DNA of 64,000 bases from Actinomycetota bacterium (lineage in GTDB: Bacteria; Actinomycetota; Geothermincolia; Fen-727; Anoxymicrobiaceae): assembly GCA_018831265.1 (NCBI GenBank), contig JAHJCO010000014.1, positions 1 to 64,000 of the forward strand, written 5' to 3'. A program made the translations under genes and the position numbers. Shown here in pieces: positions 16,070 to 25,012 of the stretch (within the stretch, counting starts at the first letter, position 1; each line of letters begins with the position of its first letter). Below the pieces are notes generated by a model that was not told the DNA's origin, did no database searches, and was given only the letters and a program-made list of their open reading frames with translations.

Positions 16070-17068
16070 ATGCCGGTCAGGGAGACTATTAGCAATTTGA
16101 GATACAGGGCGGTCGGTGTGCTCAGCGGGGTCGAGGACGCGCTGCACGCCGTCTACCGCAAGCTGCTGACCGAGCGGCACTGGTTCGTGGTCATCACGGC
16201 CGCCGCGGTCGATTTCTGGCAGCAGCGCATCTACTACTACACCAGCTACTTCACCTACAACGCCTTCCTGGCGAGCCTCGCGCTCATCATTGCCGGCTCC
16301 TCGATATTCGGGTTCCTGCTGAGCTCCAACCCCGAGCTCCAGCAGAAGGCCGTCACCGCCTTCAAGGATACGATCCCCGTCTTCGTCGGCGCCCCGAGCC
16401 AGAACGTCCAGGCGCTGGCGACCTACCGCAACGTGGTGGGGGTCATCGGCATCCTGGCCCTCATCTGGACCGGCACCAAGATATTCGCGGCCCTCGAGTG
16501 GGGCTTCTGCCAGATATGGGGGAGCCCCAGACGCAACTTCGCGAAGAAGAAGCTGCTGGGCCTGGTGCTGGTGACCGTTATCGGCCTGCTCTTCGTGCTC
16601 TCCATCCTCGCGCAGTTCGCCTTTACCGCCGTCTGGCACTGGATGGTCGGGCAGCACGACGTCCTGAGGACTTTCGGAGACACCGTGTTCAAGCCTCTCC
16701 TGGCCGGTGTGGTGAACTTCTTCCTGTTCATGTTCACCTTCAAGGTGGTCCCCACGGTCAAGCAGAAGTGGAGCAAGTGCGCCTGGGGAGCTCTGGTCTC
16801 CGCTGCCCTGTTCCTTGGCCTGAACCAGCTTCTGGGGTACTACTTCGGGCACATATCCAGCATCCCGGAGGTTTACGGGACCATCGCGACCCCCGTGGTG
16901 CTGATAATGTGGCTTCACGTCACCGGGATGGTGCTCTTCTACGGCGGCGAGGTGGTGCACGTGCTCAGCGACCGTGACCTCCTCGAGCAGCAGCGCACCA
17001 GGCTGGAGATACCCAAGGTGTTCCGGGTGCATCCGGAGGCGCCTGCACCGGATAACGCTCAGCCCTGA
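16070..17068 (+). CDS. YihY/BrkB-family inner-membrane protein
   Basis: 332 residues with six hydrophobic segments, including FTYNAFLASLALIIAGSSIF, LGLVLVTVIGLLFVLSILAQ and TPVVLIMWLHVTGMVLFYGG. The YYTSYFTYNAF entry and the late GTIATPVVLIMWLH and YGGEVVH motifs are characteristic of the YihY/UPF0761 family (formerly called RNase BN). Function is unclear; lipid or envelope roles are proposed for the family. No good ribosome binding site precedes the ATG because a REP unit ends 18 bases upstream. It overlaps the end of the convergent SulP gene by 10 bases. Confidence 0.88.
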   Translation: MPVRETISNLRYRAVGVLSGVEDALHAVYRKLLTERHWFVVITAAAVDFWQQRIYYYTSYFTYNAFLASLALIIAGSSIFGFLLSSNPELQQKAVTAFKDTIPVFVGAPSQNVQALATYRNVVGVIGILALIWTGTKIFAALEWGFCQIWGSPRRNFAKKKLLGLVLVTVIGLLFVLSILAQFAFTAVWHWMVGQHDVLRTFGDTVFKPLLAGVVNFFLFMFTFKVVPTVKQKWSKCAWGALVSAALFLGLNQLLGYYFGHISSIPEVYGTIATPVVLIMWLHVTGMVLFYGGEVVHVLSDRDLLEQQRTRLEIPKVFRVHPEAPAPDNAQP

Positions 17069-18807
17069 GACCCGGCGCCCGTTGTTCCACCGTGCCGGAA
17101 CCTGAAATCGTCGTAGGCGGCGATGATGGTCCTGGAGATGTTCTCCTCCCCTACGATCTCCAGGACCCTGTTCAGATCCAGGCAGTCCCTGAACTTCTGA
17201 TGGACCCTGGCCAGCACTAGCCTCACCCCCATCGACGCGAGGCGCTTGTGCAGCTCGACCATCTGGTCCGCCGCCGTGGTATCCATGTCGTAGATGAGCT
17301 CGCAGTCGACCACGACCGTCTCCAGGGGGGGATCGGACGCTCTCACGTGGCCGAGCAGGTCGTCGGCGAAGTACTCCGCGTTGGTGAACACCAGCGGGGC
17401 TTCGAACCTGTAGACCAGGAGCCCGGGCTCGGTGATAAAGCCGGGGTGCTCCTCGATGTCGCCGAAGCCCGGGCCGGCCGGGTCCTTGCCCAGCACGGCG
17501 GTGTGCGGCCTGCTGGCCCGGTCGATGAACGCGATCAGCGAGAGCAGTATCCCGATCACGATCCCGGCAATCACTCCGATGACGATGACCCCCAGCAGCG
17601 CCGCGGCGGCGAGCGCGAAGTCCGTCTTGCGAATGCGGTAGAGTCTCGCCATCTCCTTGAAGTCGAACAGGCTCCAGAGAGCGTGAATCACGATGGCGCC
17701 GAGGACCGCCTCGGGGAGGTACTTGAAAAGGCCGGTGAGGAACAGGATTGTCAGCATCGTAAGCACTGAGCAGGTCACGAGCACCATCGGGGTCTTCCCG
17801 CCCGCCTCGTCGGCCGCTGCCGTCTTGGACAGGCTGCCCGATACAGCGAATCCCTGGAAGAGGCCTGCCCCCAGGTTCGCCATCCCGTACCCGATGAGCT
17901 CCTGGTTGACCACGACCTCCTCGTCGTACTTCGCCGCGTAGCTCTTCGCTACAGCCAGCGCCTCGGCCAGGCCGACCAGCATCACCGCGAACGCCCCTGG
18001 GATCAGGTGTACCATGTCGTTCATGGACAGCCCGGTCATCTGCCATCCCGGCAGCCCGCGCGGTACCGAGCCCACTACCGCCAGGCCGTGCGCCTGCAGG
18101 CTCAGCCCCCAGGCCAGCAGCGTGCCGACGACGGCGACCACCAGCGCGCCAGGCACCCTCTTCGCGAATGCGGACATGAAGAAGAGTACCGCCAGGCACC
18201 CGGCGCCGACAGCAAGAGTCAGCCATGACCAGGACCCGATCTGCTTGAACAGGCTGACGAGCTGGGAGACCGTCGTCTCACCGTCGAGGTGCACCCCCAC
18301 CAGCTTGCCCGACTGCCCCACCGCGATGTTCAACGCAAGGCCGATGATGAACCCGGTGAGCACCGGCTTGGCCAGGAACTTGGAGATGAAGCCCATCCGT
18401 GCGAGCCCGGCGACCACCAGTAACACCCCGGTGATGACGGCCAGGGCGATGGTCATGGACAGGTACTTCTGCGAGTTCGCCGCCGCCAGGGGAGCTATCG
18501 CCGAAGCGGATACGATGGCGATCGTGGAGACCGGGCCGATGAACAAGCGGCGGGAGGTTCCGAAGACCGCGTACCCCAGGAGGGCGAACGGGGCGGCATA
18601 CAGCCCGTACTGCACAGGGACGCCGGCAATCTGCGCGTACGCCATGGCCTCGGGGACCAGCAGCGCCCAGACCGTTATCCCGGCGATGATGTCGGGGAGC
18701 AGCCACTTCGCCCTGTAGGAAGGAAGCCATTCGGTGACCGGCACGTATTCGTTGAGGAGCCTGATGCCCCTGCCCTTCTTCCCGCCCACGGCGCCCCCCG
18801 TACTCAT
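17059..18807 (-). CDS. SulP-family anion transporter with STAS domain
   Basis: 582 residues. The membrane part has the SulP signature near the start (LLPDIIAGITVWALLVPEAM, then AYAQIAGVPVQYGLYA) and roughly ten to twelve helices. A cytoplasmic STAS domain covers about the last 130 residues (LVYRFEAPLVFTNAEYF, then TVVVDCELIYDMDTTAADQM). It transports sulfate, bicarbonate or another inorganic anion; the exact ion is not readable. Its ATG abuts the stop of the serine hydrolase upstream, so the two are co-translated. Confidence 0.93.
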   Translation of the reverse strand: MSTGGAVGGKKGRGIRLLNEYVPVTEWLPSYRAKWLLPDIIAGITVWALLVPEAMAYAQIAGVPVQYGLYAAPFALLGYAVFGTSRRLFIGPVSTIAIVSASAIAPLAAANSQKYLSMTIALAVITGVLLVVAGLARMGFISKFLAKPVLTGFIIGLALNIAVGQSGKLVGVHLDGETTVSQLVSLFKQIGSWSWLTLAVGAGCLAVLFFMSAFAKRVPGALVVAVVGTLLAWGLSLQAHGLAVVGSVPRGLPGWQMTGLSMNDMVHLIPGAFAVMLVGLAEALAVAKSYAAKYDEEVVVNQELIGYGMANLGAGLFQGFAVSGSLSKTAAADEAGGKTPMVLVTCSVLTMLTILFLTGLFKYLPEAVLGAIVIHALWSLFDFKEMARLYRIRKTDFALAAAALLGVIVIGVIAGIVIGILLSLIAFIDRASRPHTAVLGKDPAGPGFGDIEEHPGFITEPGLLVYRFEAPLVFTNAEYFADDLLGHVRASDPPLETVVVDCELIYDMDTTAADQMVELHKRLASMGVRLVLARVHQKFRDCLDLNRVLEIVGEENISRTIIAAYDDFRFRHGGTTGAGSQG

Positions 18808-19983
18808 CTACTCCTGGTCCCAGGGCATCCGACCCGGGAACAGGACGGCGGAGGCGGCCATCGTGAACGGGATGTCCGGGCTCACCCACTCGCCGTCCCT
18901 CTGATCCATCCCCCTGTTGAAAAGGACCACTATGGTAGCGTCTTTCTCGGGGTAGTAGTACATGCCGCAGTTGTACCCCCAGAGCATGCCGTCGTGGCCG
19001 ACCATGCCACCCATCGAGTAGACGCCCAGGCCGTACTTGCCTCCGATTGCCTCTGCCCCCGGTATGTTCACCCACCGGAGCTGCTCTTTGTGCATCTCGG
19101 GGCTGATCAGCTCGCCGGTGGCGAGCGCCTTCGCCCAGCGGTGCAGGTCGTCCAGGTCCGAGACGATCGCACCCGCGGCCCAGGCCCATGAAGGGTTCAT
19201 GTTGGTCACGTCGCTGGGCGTGTCGGTATCGGGCATGCCGAAACGCCCGTCCCAGGCCACGTATCCATGGCTATGCGGGCCACCCATGGACGCGCTGTCG
19301 GGAAAGAACGTGGCGGCAAGACCGAGCCGCTCGACTATCCTGAGCCTTACCTCCTCCGCGATGTCCCCGCCCGTGACCTCCTCGACTATCAGCCCGAGCA
19401 GCAGGTAGTTGGTGTTGCAGTAGCGCCAATGCTCGCCGGGCGCGAAGTACGGCTGTCCCGACCTCGCGAGGTCGAGCATCTCGCCGGTGGTCCAGCGGCG
19501 CTCGGGGTGCTGCACCGTTTCCTCCGTGAAGCCGGGTGAGTCGTCGTATCCGTATACCCCGCTGGTGTGGTTGAGGAGTTGCCTGATCGTTATCCTGTCG
19601 CCGTACTGGAAGCCGTCGATGTACTCGTCGAGGGTGTCATCCAGACCTAGCTTCTGCTCGTCGACCAGTTGCAGGATCACGGTCGCAACGAACGTCTTGG
19701 TTATGCTGCCCGCCCGGAACCTCAGGTCCTCCGCCTCGGACGATCCTGTCTTCGTATCCGCCTTGCCCGCGGCAGTTGTCCAGGTTCCCTCGCCCGGGAC
19801 CCAGGCCCCCGCGACGGCGCCCGGGATGCCGTTCTGCTCCATCATCATCGCGAGAAGCTTGTTAAGCTTCTTCTCCGTCTCTGCCGGGAACCGTTTCGTG
19901 CCGCAGGAGGAACAGGCGGCCAGCGCCAGGGCACCCGCCAGGACCGTCACCAGGACCATGTTCAGTCTGCCGCGCTTGGCCAT
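18808..19983 (-). CDS. Beta-lactamase-fold serine hydrolase lipoprotein (class C/PBP-like)
   Basis: 391 residues. A lipoprotein signal ends LALAAC, with Cys24 as the lipidation site. The SxxK motif is S93-ITK96, and Y188-C-N190 fits the YxN motif. A late HDGMLWGYN replaces KTG, as is common in class-C-like esterases and peptidases. It is membrane-anchored outside the cytoplasm and probably an esterase or D-amino-acid peptidase. ATG 19983 is chosen because AAAGGA lies 6 bases upstream and the lipobox position fits. It is directly followed by SulP without a gap. Confidence 0.87.
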   Translation of the reverse strand: MAKRGRLNMVLVTVLAGALALAACSSCGTKRFPAETEKKLNKLLAMMMEQNGIPGAVAGAWVPGEGTWTTAAGKADTKTGSSEAEDLRFRAGSITKTFVATVILQLVDEQKLGLDDTLDEYIDGFQYGDRITIRQLLNHTSGVYGYDDSPGFTEETVQHPERRWTTGEMLDLARSGQPYFAPGEHWRYCNTNYLLLGLIVEEVTGGDIAEEVRLRIVERLGLAATFFPDSASMGGPHSHGYVAWDGRFGMPDTDTPSDVTNMNPSWAWAAGAIVSDLDDLHRWAKALATGELISPEMHKEQLRWVNIPGAEAIGGKYGLGVYSMGGMVGHDGMLWGYNCGMYYYPEKDATIVVLFNRGMDQRDGEWVSPDIPFTMAASAVLFPGRMPWDQE

Positions 19984-20022
19984 CGAGGGTCCTTTCTCTC
20001 GCATCGAACGGTCGCGCAAATA

Positions 20023-20117
20023 CTATGACTAAGATAGGGGTCAGGCAAGATTCAAGTCAGACTGTGAATAGACTCCTGCCTGACCCCTGCCGTAGTCGAC
20101 CCCTGCCGTAGTCTGAC
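20023..20117. repeat. REPIN-like element, family B (degenerate copy)
   Basis: GACTAAGATAGGGGTCAGGC and the opposing GCCTGACCCCTGCCGTAGTC arm flank a spacer with ATTCAAGTCAGACTGTG. A partial extra copy of the right arm follows (GACCCCTGCCGTAGTC). Related to the 87-bp elements at 34204, 37256 and 42799. Confidence 0.8.
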
Positions 20118-20162
20118 GTGCTAGACTTCCTGCAGCATCGGAGCAGATAAGGAGGACGTCGG

Positions 20163-21215
20163 ATGAAGAAAGCGCTGGTGACCGGGGCGGCCGGCTTCAT
20201 AGGCTCCAACGTGGTGAAACTCCTGCTCGAGCGAGGCGTCGAGGTCCGGGCGATGGTCCTGCCCGGTGAGGACCTGCGCAACCTGGCCGGAGTCCAGGCA
20301 GAGCAGGTGCAGGGCAACATCCTCGACCCGGCGACTATCGACCCGGCGCTGAAAGGCTGCGACACGCTGTTCCACCTGGCCGCCGTCTACTCGATATTCA
20401 CGAAAGACCGCGGTGTCTTCTACCGGGTCAACCTGCAGGGCGCGCGCAACGTCCTCTGGGCCGCCAGGCGCGCCGACCTGGAGAAGGTGGTCTATACCAG
20501 CTCCATCGCAGGCATCGGGGTCGAGCCCGGCCCCGTACCGGCAACCGAGGAAACCGCGTTCAACCAGTTCGAGGGGTGCAACGACTATGTCCTCACCAAG
20601 TACCTCTCGCAGGAGGAGGCACGCACCTTCGCCCGGGAGGGGATGCCCATCGTCATAGTGAATCCCGCCTTCCCCTACGGGGAGGGAGACGTGGCCCCGA
20701 CACCGACCGGAAAGATAATCCTGGACGTCGCCAACGGCCTGCAGTTCATGGCCTACAAGGGAGGCATCAACATCGTGGACGTCATGGACGTTGCCCGCGG
20801 GCACATCCTTGCGGCCGAGAAGGGGCGAGTCGGCGAGATGTATATCCTGGGCAACGAGAACGTGACCATGACCGAGCTGTTCGAGATGATCGTGCGCGCC
20901 GTGGGCCTCGACGTCCGCGTGGTCAAGGTTCCCATGCCCCTGGCACTGCTATACGGGTATCTCTGGGAGAGGTGGGCTGGCCTCTCCGGGCACCAGCCGA
21001 TGACCACGGCCACCGAGATCTCCTACTCCCACAAGTTCCTCTTCTACGACATCAGCAAGGCGAGGACCGAGCTGGGCTACGACCCGGCTCCGGTCGAGGT
21101 CTCCATGCGGAGAGCGATTACCTGGTTCAGGCGCGAGGGCTTCATTCCGCGCACGGGCCCGGCCGTGCGGCTGATGACCGGCCTCGGCCGCTTGATGAAG
21201 AGAATATTTGGCTAG
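20163..21215 (+). CDS. NAD-dependent epimerase/dehydratase (HpnA / dihydroflavonol-reductase-like)
   Basis: 350 residues, extended short-chain dehydrogenase. The NAD-binding motif GAAGFIG is at 8-14, the catalytic YVLTK has Y142 and K146, and YTSSIAG carries the Ser. Similarity in layout to hopanoid-associated sugar epimerase HpnA and to 3-beta-HSD-like reductases is noted; the substrate cannot be assigned. The ribosome binding site AAGGAGG is strong. It is a single gene between two repeat elements. Confidence 0.85.
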   Translation: MKKALVTGAAGFIGSNVVKLLLERGVEVRAMVLPGEDLRNLAGVQAEQVQGNILDPATIDPALKGCDTLFHLAAVYSIFTKDRGVFYRVNLQGARNVLWAARRADLEKVVYTSSIAGIGVEPGPVPATEETAFNQFEGCNDYVLTKYLSQEEARTFAREGMPIVIVNPAFPYGEGDVAPTPTGKIILDVANGLQFMAYKGGINIVDVMDVARGHILAAEKGRVGEMYILGNENVTMTELFEMIVRAVGLDVRVVKVPMPLALLYGYLWERWAGLSGHQPMTTATEISYSHKFLFYDISKARTELGYDPAPVEVSMRRAITWFRREGFIPRTGPAVRLMTGLGRLMKRIFG

Positions 21216-21254
21216 ACATCCTGGCGAAGTAGCCGATTAACCCATGGGCGATCC

Positions 21255-21331
21255 GTGGGGGTCAGACATTTGCGTTCATTCCATGCTTGCCGATCGACTC
21301 CAGGAGACAAGGAACGAAAATGTCTGACGCC
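21255..21331. repeat. REPIN-like element, family E
   Basis: GGGGGTCAGACATTTGCGTT and the inverted arm AACGAAAATGTCTGACGCC enclose a 40-bp spacer. A second copy of the family is at 63917, with the same GTCAGACA outer stem. Confidence 0.75.
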
Positions 21332-21345
21332 ATTCATCATTCGGA

Positions 21346-22476
21346 TCAGTCCTTCCGGGTCTTGAGCGAGAACACCGCGAGCGTAAGGAAGAACGCCGCC
21401 ATGGCCAGCAGTGCGACGATATCGATCCATATCTCGGACACGCCCCAGCCCTTCAGCATCACCGCCCTCGAGGCGTCAACCGCATAGGTCGGCGGGACCA
21501 GGTAGGAAAGCGGCCGCAGCCACGAGGGTATCGCCTCGATGGGCCAGAAGATGCCCGAGAGCAGGAACGCCGGCAGCACCACGAACGGCAGCACCTGTAT
21601 GGCCTGCGCCTCCCTGCGGGCGGTGCTGGACAGCAGTATCCCCATCGCCTGCGAGACCACAGCCAGCAGCGCGATCACCAGGAACGCCAGCAGGACGTTG
21701 CCGACTACGCTGATGTCGAAGACCAGGATGGCGATGATGAGCAGGAGCAGCGCCTGCCCCATGCCGATGAGGCTGAACGTCACCGCGTACCCCATTACGA
21801 TGTCCCGCTCACTCAGCGTGGTCGCGAGCATCCGCTGCAGGGTCCCGCTGGTGCGCTCTCCGACGAAGGTGATGAGCGTGAGAAGTGTGGTGATGAGGTA
21901 CACCGTGAACGCCATGATGCCCGGCACGAAGAAGTCCATGAACTTGGCGTTTTGCCCGAAGACCGCCACCATATCCACGGTCACCGGAGGCTTCTCGCCC
22001 GCCTGGTCCATGGTCTCGAGCAACGCCTCGTTGACGGCCTGTGTTATTGCGGTCGCCACGTTGATGTTGCTCTTGTCCAGGAGCAGCTCGATGGAGGTCG
22101 TCGCCCCGGAGGGCTCGGACACTACGCTCGCGGTGAACCCCTCGGGAAAGACCAGCGCCCCGTAGGCGTCGCCGTCCTCGATATCGGAACGGGCTTTCGC
22201 CGGGTCCGATTCGGTGCTGATTGACAGCGTCTTCGTGTCCAGGTTCGCGATGATCTTCCCGGAAATTGAGACGATCGCCGCCCCGGGGACTGGTGCGGCC
22301 CCCTGGTCCTGGTTTACCACGATTAAAGGCACGTCGTGCACCTCTCCCGAGAAGGCGAGCCCGAAGACGAACATGGCGAAGACGGGGGCGATCACTATCA
22401 GCGCAAGGGTGCGCCGGTCGTTGCGCAGCTCCTTGAACACCCTGGAGGTCACGGTCAGAAAGCGGGGGCTCCTCAT
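21346..22476 (-). CDS. ABC-2 type transporter permease
   Basis: 376 residues. An N-terminal membrane segment (ALIVIAPVFAMFVFGLAF) is followed by a large extracytoplasmic loop and five C-terminal helices, with VVLPAFLLSGIFWPIEAIP, the typical ABC-2 motif. It pairs with the ATPase at 22473, whose stop overlaps its ATG by four bases. Probable drug or lipid efflux; the substrate is unknown. Confidence 0.92.
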   Translation of the reverse strand: MRSPRFLTVTSRVFKELRNDRRTLALIVIAPVFAMFVFGLAFSGEVHDVPLIVVNQDQGAAPVPGAAIVSISGKIIANLDTKTLSISTESDPAKARSDIEDGDAYGALVFPEGFTASVVSEPSGATTSIELLLDKSNINVATAITQAVNEALLETMDQAGEKPPVTVDMVAVFGQNAKFMDFFVPGIMAFTVYLITTLLTLITFVGERTSGTLQRMLATTLSERDIVMGYAVTFSLIGMGQALLLLIIAILVFDISVVGNVLLAFLVIALLAVVSQAMGILLSSTARREAQAIQVLPFVVLPAFLLSGIFWPIEAIPSWLRPLSYLVPPTYAVDASRAVMLKGWGVSEIWIDIVALLAMAAFFLTLAVFSLKTRKD

Positions 22477-23225
22477 GCCGCCTCACCACCCTCCGAGCGC
22501 TCGGCGAGGACCATGAAGGCGTCCTCCAGATCCTCCTTGCCCGCCAGGGACTGGATCTCGGGCACCGTGCCCTCGGCGATCAACCGCCCGTCGCGCATGA
22601 AACCTATGCGGTCGCAACGGCGTGCCTCGTCCATGTAGTGTGTGGTTATAACGATGGTCCTGCCCCGGCCCTTGATCCGGGTGAAGTAGTCCCAGAAGGA
22701 GACCCTGAGCTCCGGGTCGACCCCCACCGTCGGCTCATCCAGAAGCAGCAGCGCCGGTGAGTGGACCAGGGCGCAGGTCAGGGATACCCGGTGCTTCATG
22801 CCCCCGCTCAACCGTGCCACAAGAACGTCGCGCCACTCCGCCAGGTTGACGAACTCGAGCAGCTCCTCCTCCCGCTCATCGGTCTGCCGCCCGGACAGTC
22901 CGAATACCCGGCCGAAGAACCTGATGTTCTGATGGACCGTCAGCCCCTCGTAGAGGGCGACCTCCTGCGGCATGTACCCTATGTCGGCGGAGGCGCGCCT
23001 GTCCCCCGCCGGCATCCCAGCCACCTGCGCCCGGCCGTCCGTTGTCTTCAGGAGCCCGCAGAGCATTTTGATGGTCGTGGTCTTGCCCGCGCCGTTCGGA
23101 CCGAGGAGTCCGTATATCTCGCCCCGGGCTATCTCCAGGTCCAGGCTATCGACCGCGGTGAACCGACCGAACCTCTTGGTCAGCCCCCTCGTCTCGATCG
23201 CGTTCTCCGTCGATTCCGCTTCCAC
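22473..23225 (-). CDS. ABC transporter ATP-binding protein (DrrA/CcmA-like)
   Basis: 250 residues. Walker A GPNGAGKTT is at 42-50, signature LSGG at 139-142 and Walker B LLLLDEP at 159-165. Energises the ABC-2 permease immediately downstream. The gene starts 16 bases after the second half-permease, so it likely belongs to the same PadR-controlled transcript. Confidence 0.94.
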   Translation of the reverse strand: MEAESTENAIETRGLTKRFGRFTAVDSLDLEIARGEIYGLLGPNGAGKTTTIKMLCGLLKTTDGRAQVAGMPAGDRRASADIGYMPQEVALYEGLTVHQNIRFFGRVFGLSGRQTDEREEELLEFVNLAEWRDVLVARLSGGMKHRVSLTCALVHSPALLLLDEPTVGVDPELRVSFWDYFTRIKGRGRTIVITTHYMDEARRCDRIGFMRDGRLIAEGTVPEIQSLAGKEDLEDAFMVLAERSEGGEAA

Positions 23226-23241
23226 GACTCCCCCTCCCGGT

Positions 23242-23919
23242 TCAACCGCTGCTTACATCACCCGGCAGTTCGACGCCGAGAGCCACCTCGACCTCCTTGA
23301 CCTCCGCCGGGTCGAAGTCGCGCACCGCCGGCTCGCGCCGGCGGTACAGGCGTTCGGCCAGAACCCCCATAGGGATCACCAGCGCTACCGTGAGCCCCAG
23401 CCGGAGCAGCGCGAACCGCCAGCCCATGAACTGGAACTCCATCAGCTCCAGCGGCAGCTTGATGCAGGCCCATGCCGACAGGAACACAACCATGTTGGCG
23501 ACCCTCGCCCCCTTCTTCAGGAGCATCGCCGCCAGCGGGAAGGCCACATACAGCGGTCCCGTGGGAAGCGTGCCGAGCAGGAGTGCTATCACCAGTCCCT
23601 TCCCCCCGGAGCCCTTGCCCAGGTACTTCACCACCAGGTCGCGTTCGACCCATACCGCGAAGAGGCCCATCAGGACCATCACCGCCGGCAGGATGAAGAT
23701 CATCTCCTTGACGTACTCCCAGACCACTTTGCCCGCCCTCGAGCCTTTGTCGGGGAAGATGAGCGATAGCGTTACCAGTGCGACGACCGAGAGCGTCAGG
23801 AAGACGTAGTCCCAGCGTATCCGCTTGCGCAGCGGCGGCTTCGCGGAGGGCGGTTGACCGCTCGAGTCGCCGTCGGTCACCCGCGCTTTCTTATCGTCAT
23901 CAGTGTCGTTCTCAGACAT
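23242..23919 (-). CDS. ArsP/DUF318-like permease, half-size protein 2
   Basis: About 225 residues. A hydrophilic N-terminus (to about residue 35) is followed by five membrane segments with LLGTLPTGPLYVAFPLAAML and the WACIKLPLELMEFQF stretch, typical of one half of DUF318/ArsP-type permeases. ATG 23919 follows GAAGGTG; the longer reading to 23958 adds no domain. It pairs with the half permease at 23977. Metalloid or thiol-compound export is a family-based guess only. Confidence 0.75.
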   Translation of the reverse strand: MSENDTDDDKKARVTDGDSSGQPPSAKPPLRKRIRWDYVFLTLSVVALVTLSLIFPDKGSRAGKVVWEYVKEMIFILPAVMVLMGLFAVWVERDLVVKYLGKGSGGKGLVIALLLGTLPTGPLYVAFPLAAMLLKKGARVANMVVFLSAWACIKLPLELMEFQFMGWRFALLRLGLTVALVIPMGVLAERLYRRREPAVRDFDPAEVKEVEVALGVELPGDVSSG

Positions 23920-23976
23920 GCTCAACACCTTCTTCCAGGTATTGCAGAGTATCGGCACTCCTGCAACTCTGTGGCA

Positions 23977-24462
23977 CTACGCCAGCACCAGGCCCATGAT
24001 CAGGGCGATGGCGATCGCGACCAGGAAGCTCAGGCCGTTTCTCAACAGCGCGAACCTCTTTCCCAGTTCCTTGATCTCCAGCGGCAGGAAGATGAACCCG
24101 ATCATGGTCAGCGTGGTGATGAACGCCGCGATGGCCATCGTCCCCGCACCCATCTGCAGCAGGGATGACGCGAGCGGGAAAGCGATCAGCGCCGGTATGA
24201 ACAGTATCGCTCCGAGGAACGCCGCTATCAGCACGCCGAAGATGCCCCGATCACCGCCAATGGCCGACGCTATCCATTTCGGCGGTATGAACCCCACGAT
24301 CAGCCCGATAACGGCGATTATGGCGAGGACGCTCGGGCCCATCCGCTTCGTCGCGTTGTAGGCTATCTTCAGCGCCAGCTTCGTCTTGTCTTTGTTCTTC
24401 GCGAGCGAGATGACGAGGCAGACCGCCACCAGGACGTCTATCACTATCGACGTTACGGACAT
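23977..24462 (-). CDS. ArsP/DUF318-like permease, half-size protein 1
   Basis: 161 residues and five membrane segments, with IPALIAFPLASSLLQMG and FIFLPLEIKELGKRF. These parallel the motifs of the next gene (YVAFPLAAMLLKKG and KLPLELMEFQFMGWRF), so the two are halves of an internally duplicated permease. ATG 24462 has a perfect AGGAGGTGATC site seven bases upstream. It follows the PadR stop by 12 bases. Confidence 0.77.
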   Translation of the reverse strand: MSVTSIVIDVLVAVCLVISLAKNKDKTKLALKIAYNATKRMGPSVLAIIAVIGLIVGFIPPKWIASAIGGDRGIFGVLIAAFLGAILFIPALIAFPLASSLLQMGAGTMAIAAFITTLTMIGFIFLPLEIKELGKRFALLRNGLSFLVAIAIALIMGLVLA

Positions 24463-24474
24463 CTCGATCACCTC

Positions 24475-24864
24475 CTACTCGCACATGGAGATAAAGCGGT
24501 TCAACATAGCGACCCTCTCGACCAGAGCGTCCCTCCACGCTCCGAGTCTCTTCTCGCCGTCGGGAGTGATTGTGTACACGCGCTTCGAGGGCCCCGATTC
24601 GCCGTGCTTCCACTCTGATACCACGAGCCCCTGCTTCTCCAGCCCGCGGAGCATCCTGTAGACCGCGGCCGAATCGGGGCTCGGCCCGGGGAACGGTATC
24701 CTGTCGATCTCCTCGATAAGCCGGTAGCCGTAGGCGGGGTTCTTCCTTATCAGGCACAGGAGTCTTGGCTCGACGAACCCCTTCTGGGGTCCTTCCCTGA
24801 CGAACCGGTCGTGGTCCATCAATGCCGGGTCCGCGCCTTCGTCCCTTCCCTGATCGCCTTTCAT
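24475..24864 (-). CDS. PadR-family transcriptional regulator
   Basis: 129 residues. PadR winged helix: LLCLIRKNPAYGYRLIEEI, then DSAAVYRMLRGLEKQGLV, a wing with GPSKRVYTITPDGEKRL, and a short C-terminal helix. First gene of a run of five on the same strand (PadR, two half permeases, ABC ATPase, ABC-2 permease). PadR proteins usually repress neighbouring efflux genes until a ligand binds. Palindromes upstream at 24886-24919 fit autoregulation. Confidence 0.9.
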   Translation of the reverse strand: MKGDQGRDEGADPALMDHDRFVREGPQKGFVEPRLLCLIRKNPAYGYRLIEEIDRIPFPGPSPDSAAVYRMLRGLEKQGLVVSEWKHGESGPSKRVYTITPDGEKRLGAWRDALVERVAMLNRFISMCE

Positions 24865-24885
24865 GCTCCCTCACTCCTTGACTAG

Positions 24886-24919
24886 ATGTAATTTTACATA
24901 TAAGTGTATGCTGACACTT
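24886..24919. promoter_or_regulatory. Candidate PadR operators
   Basis: Two perfect inverted repeats 22-55 bases upstream of padR: ATGTAATTTTACAT (24886-24899), fitting the ATGT-spacer-ACAT style of PadR sites, and AAGTGT-N6-ACACTT (24902-24919). Confidence 0.55.
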
Positions 24920-24965
24920 ACCTCCTGTCAAGAGGATGTTGACACAGGTCCGCCTCGGAGTTTAT

Positions 24966-24997
24966 GTTAGTAGTTGCTAACGTTAGTGGCTACTAAC
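24966..24997. promoter_or_regulatory. 32-bp two-tier palindromic operator for TetR gene
   Basis: Outer arms GTTAGTAG (24966-24973) and CTACTAAC (24990-24997) and the inner palindrome CTAACGTTAG (24977-24986) share the same centre at 24981.5. Two TetR dimers could bind. The site lies 15 bases before the TTG start at 25013, so binding would block initiation. Confidence 0.75.
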
Positions 24998-25012
24998 TCG
25001 AAGGGGGTTCCG

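Noticed and set aside
15875..18226. 783-residue open frame on the minus strand
   Set aside because: It runs antisense to yihY and in another frame through the SulP gene, with Arg/Gly/His-rich shadow composition. Only its last 17 residues belong to the small broken gene at 15928.
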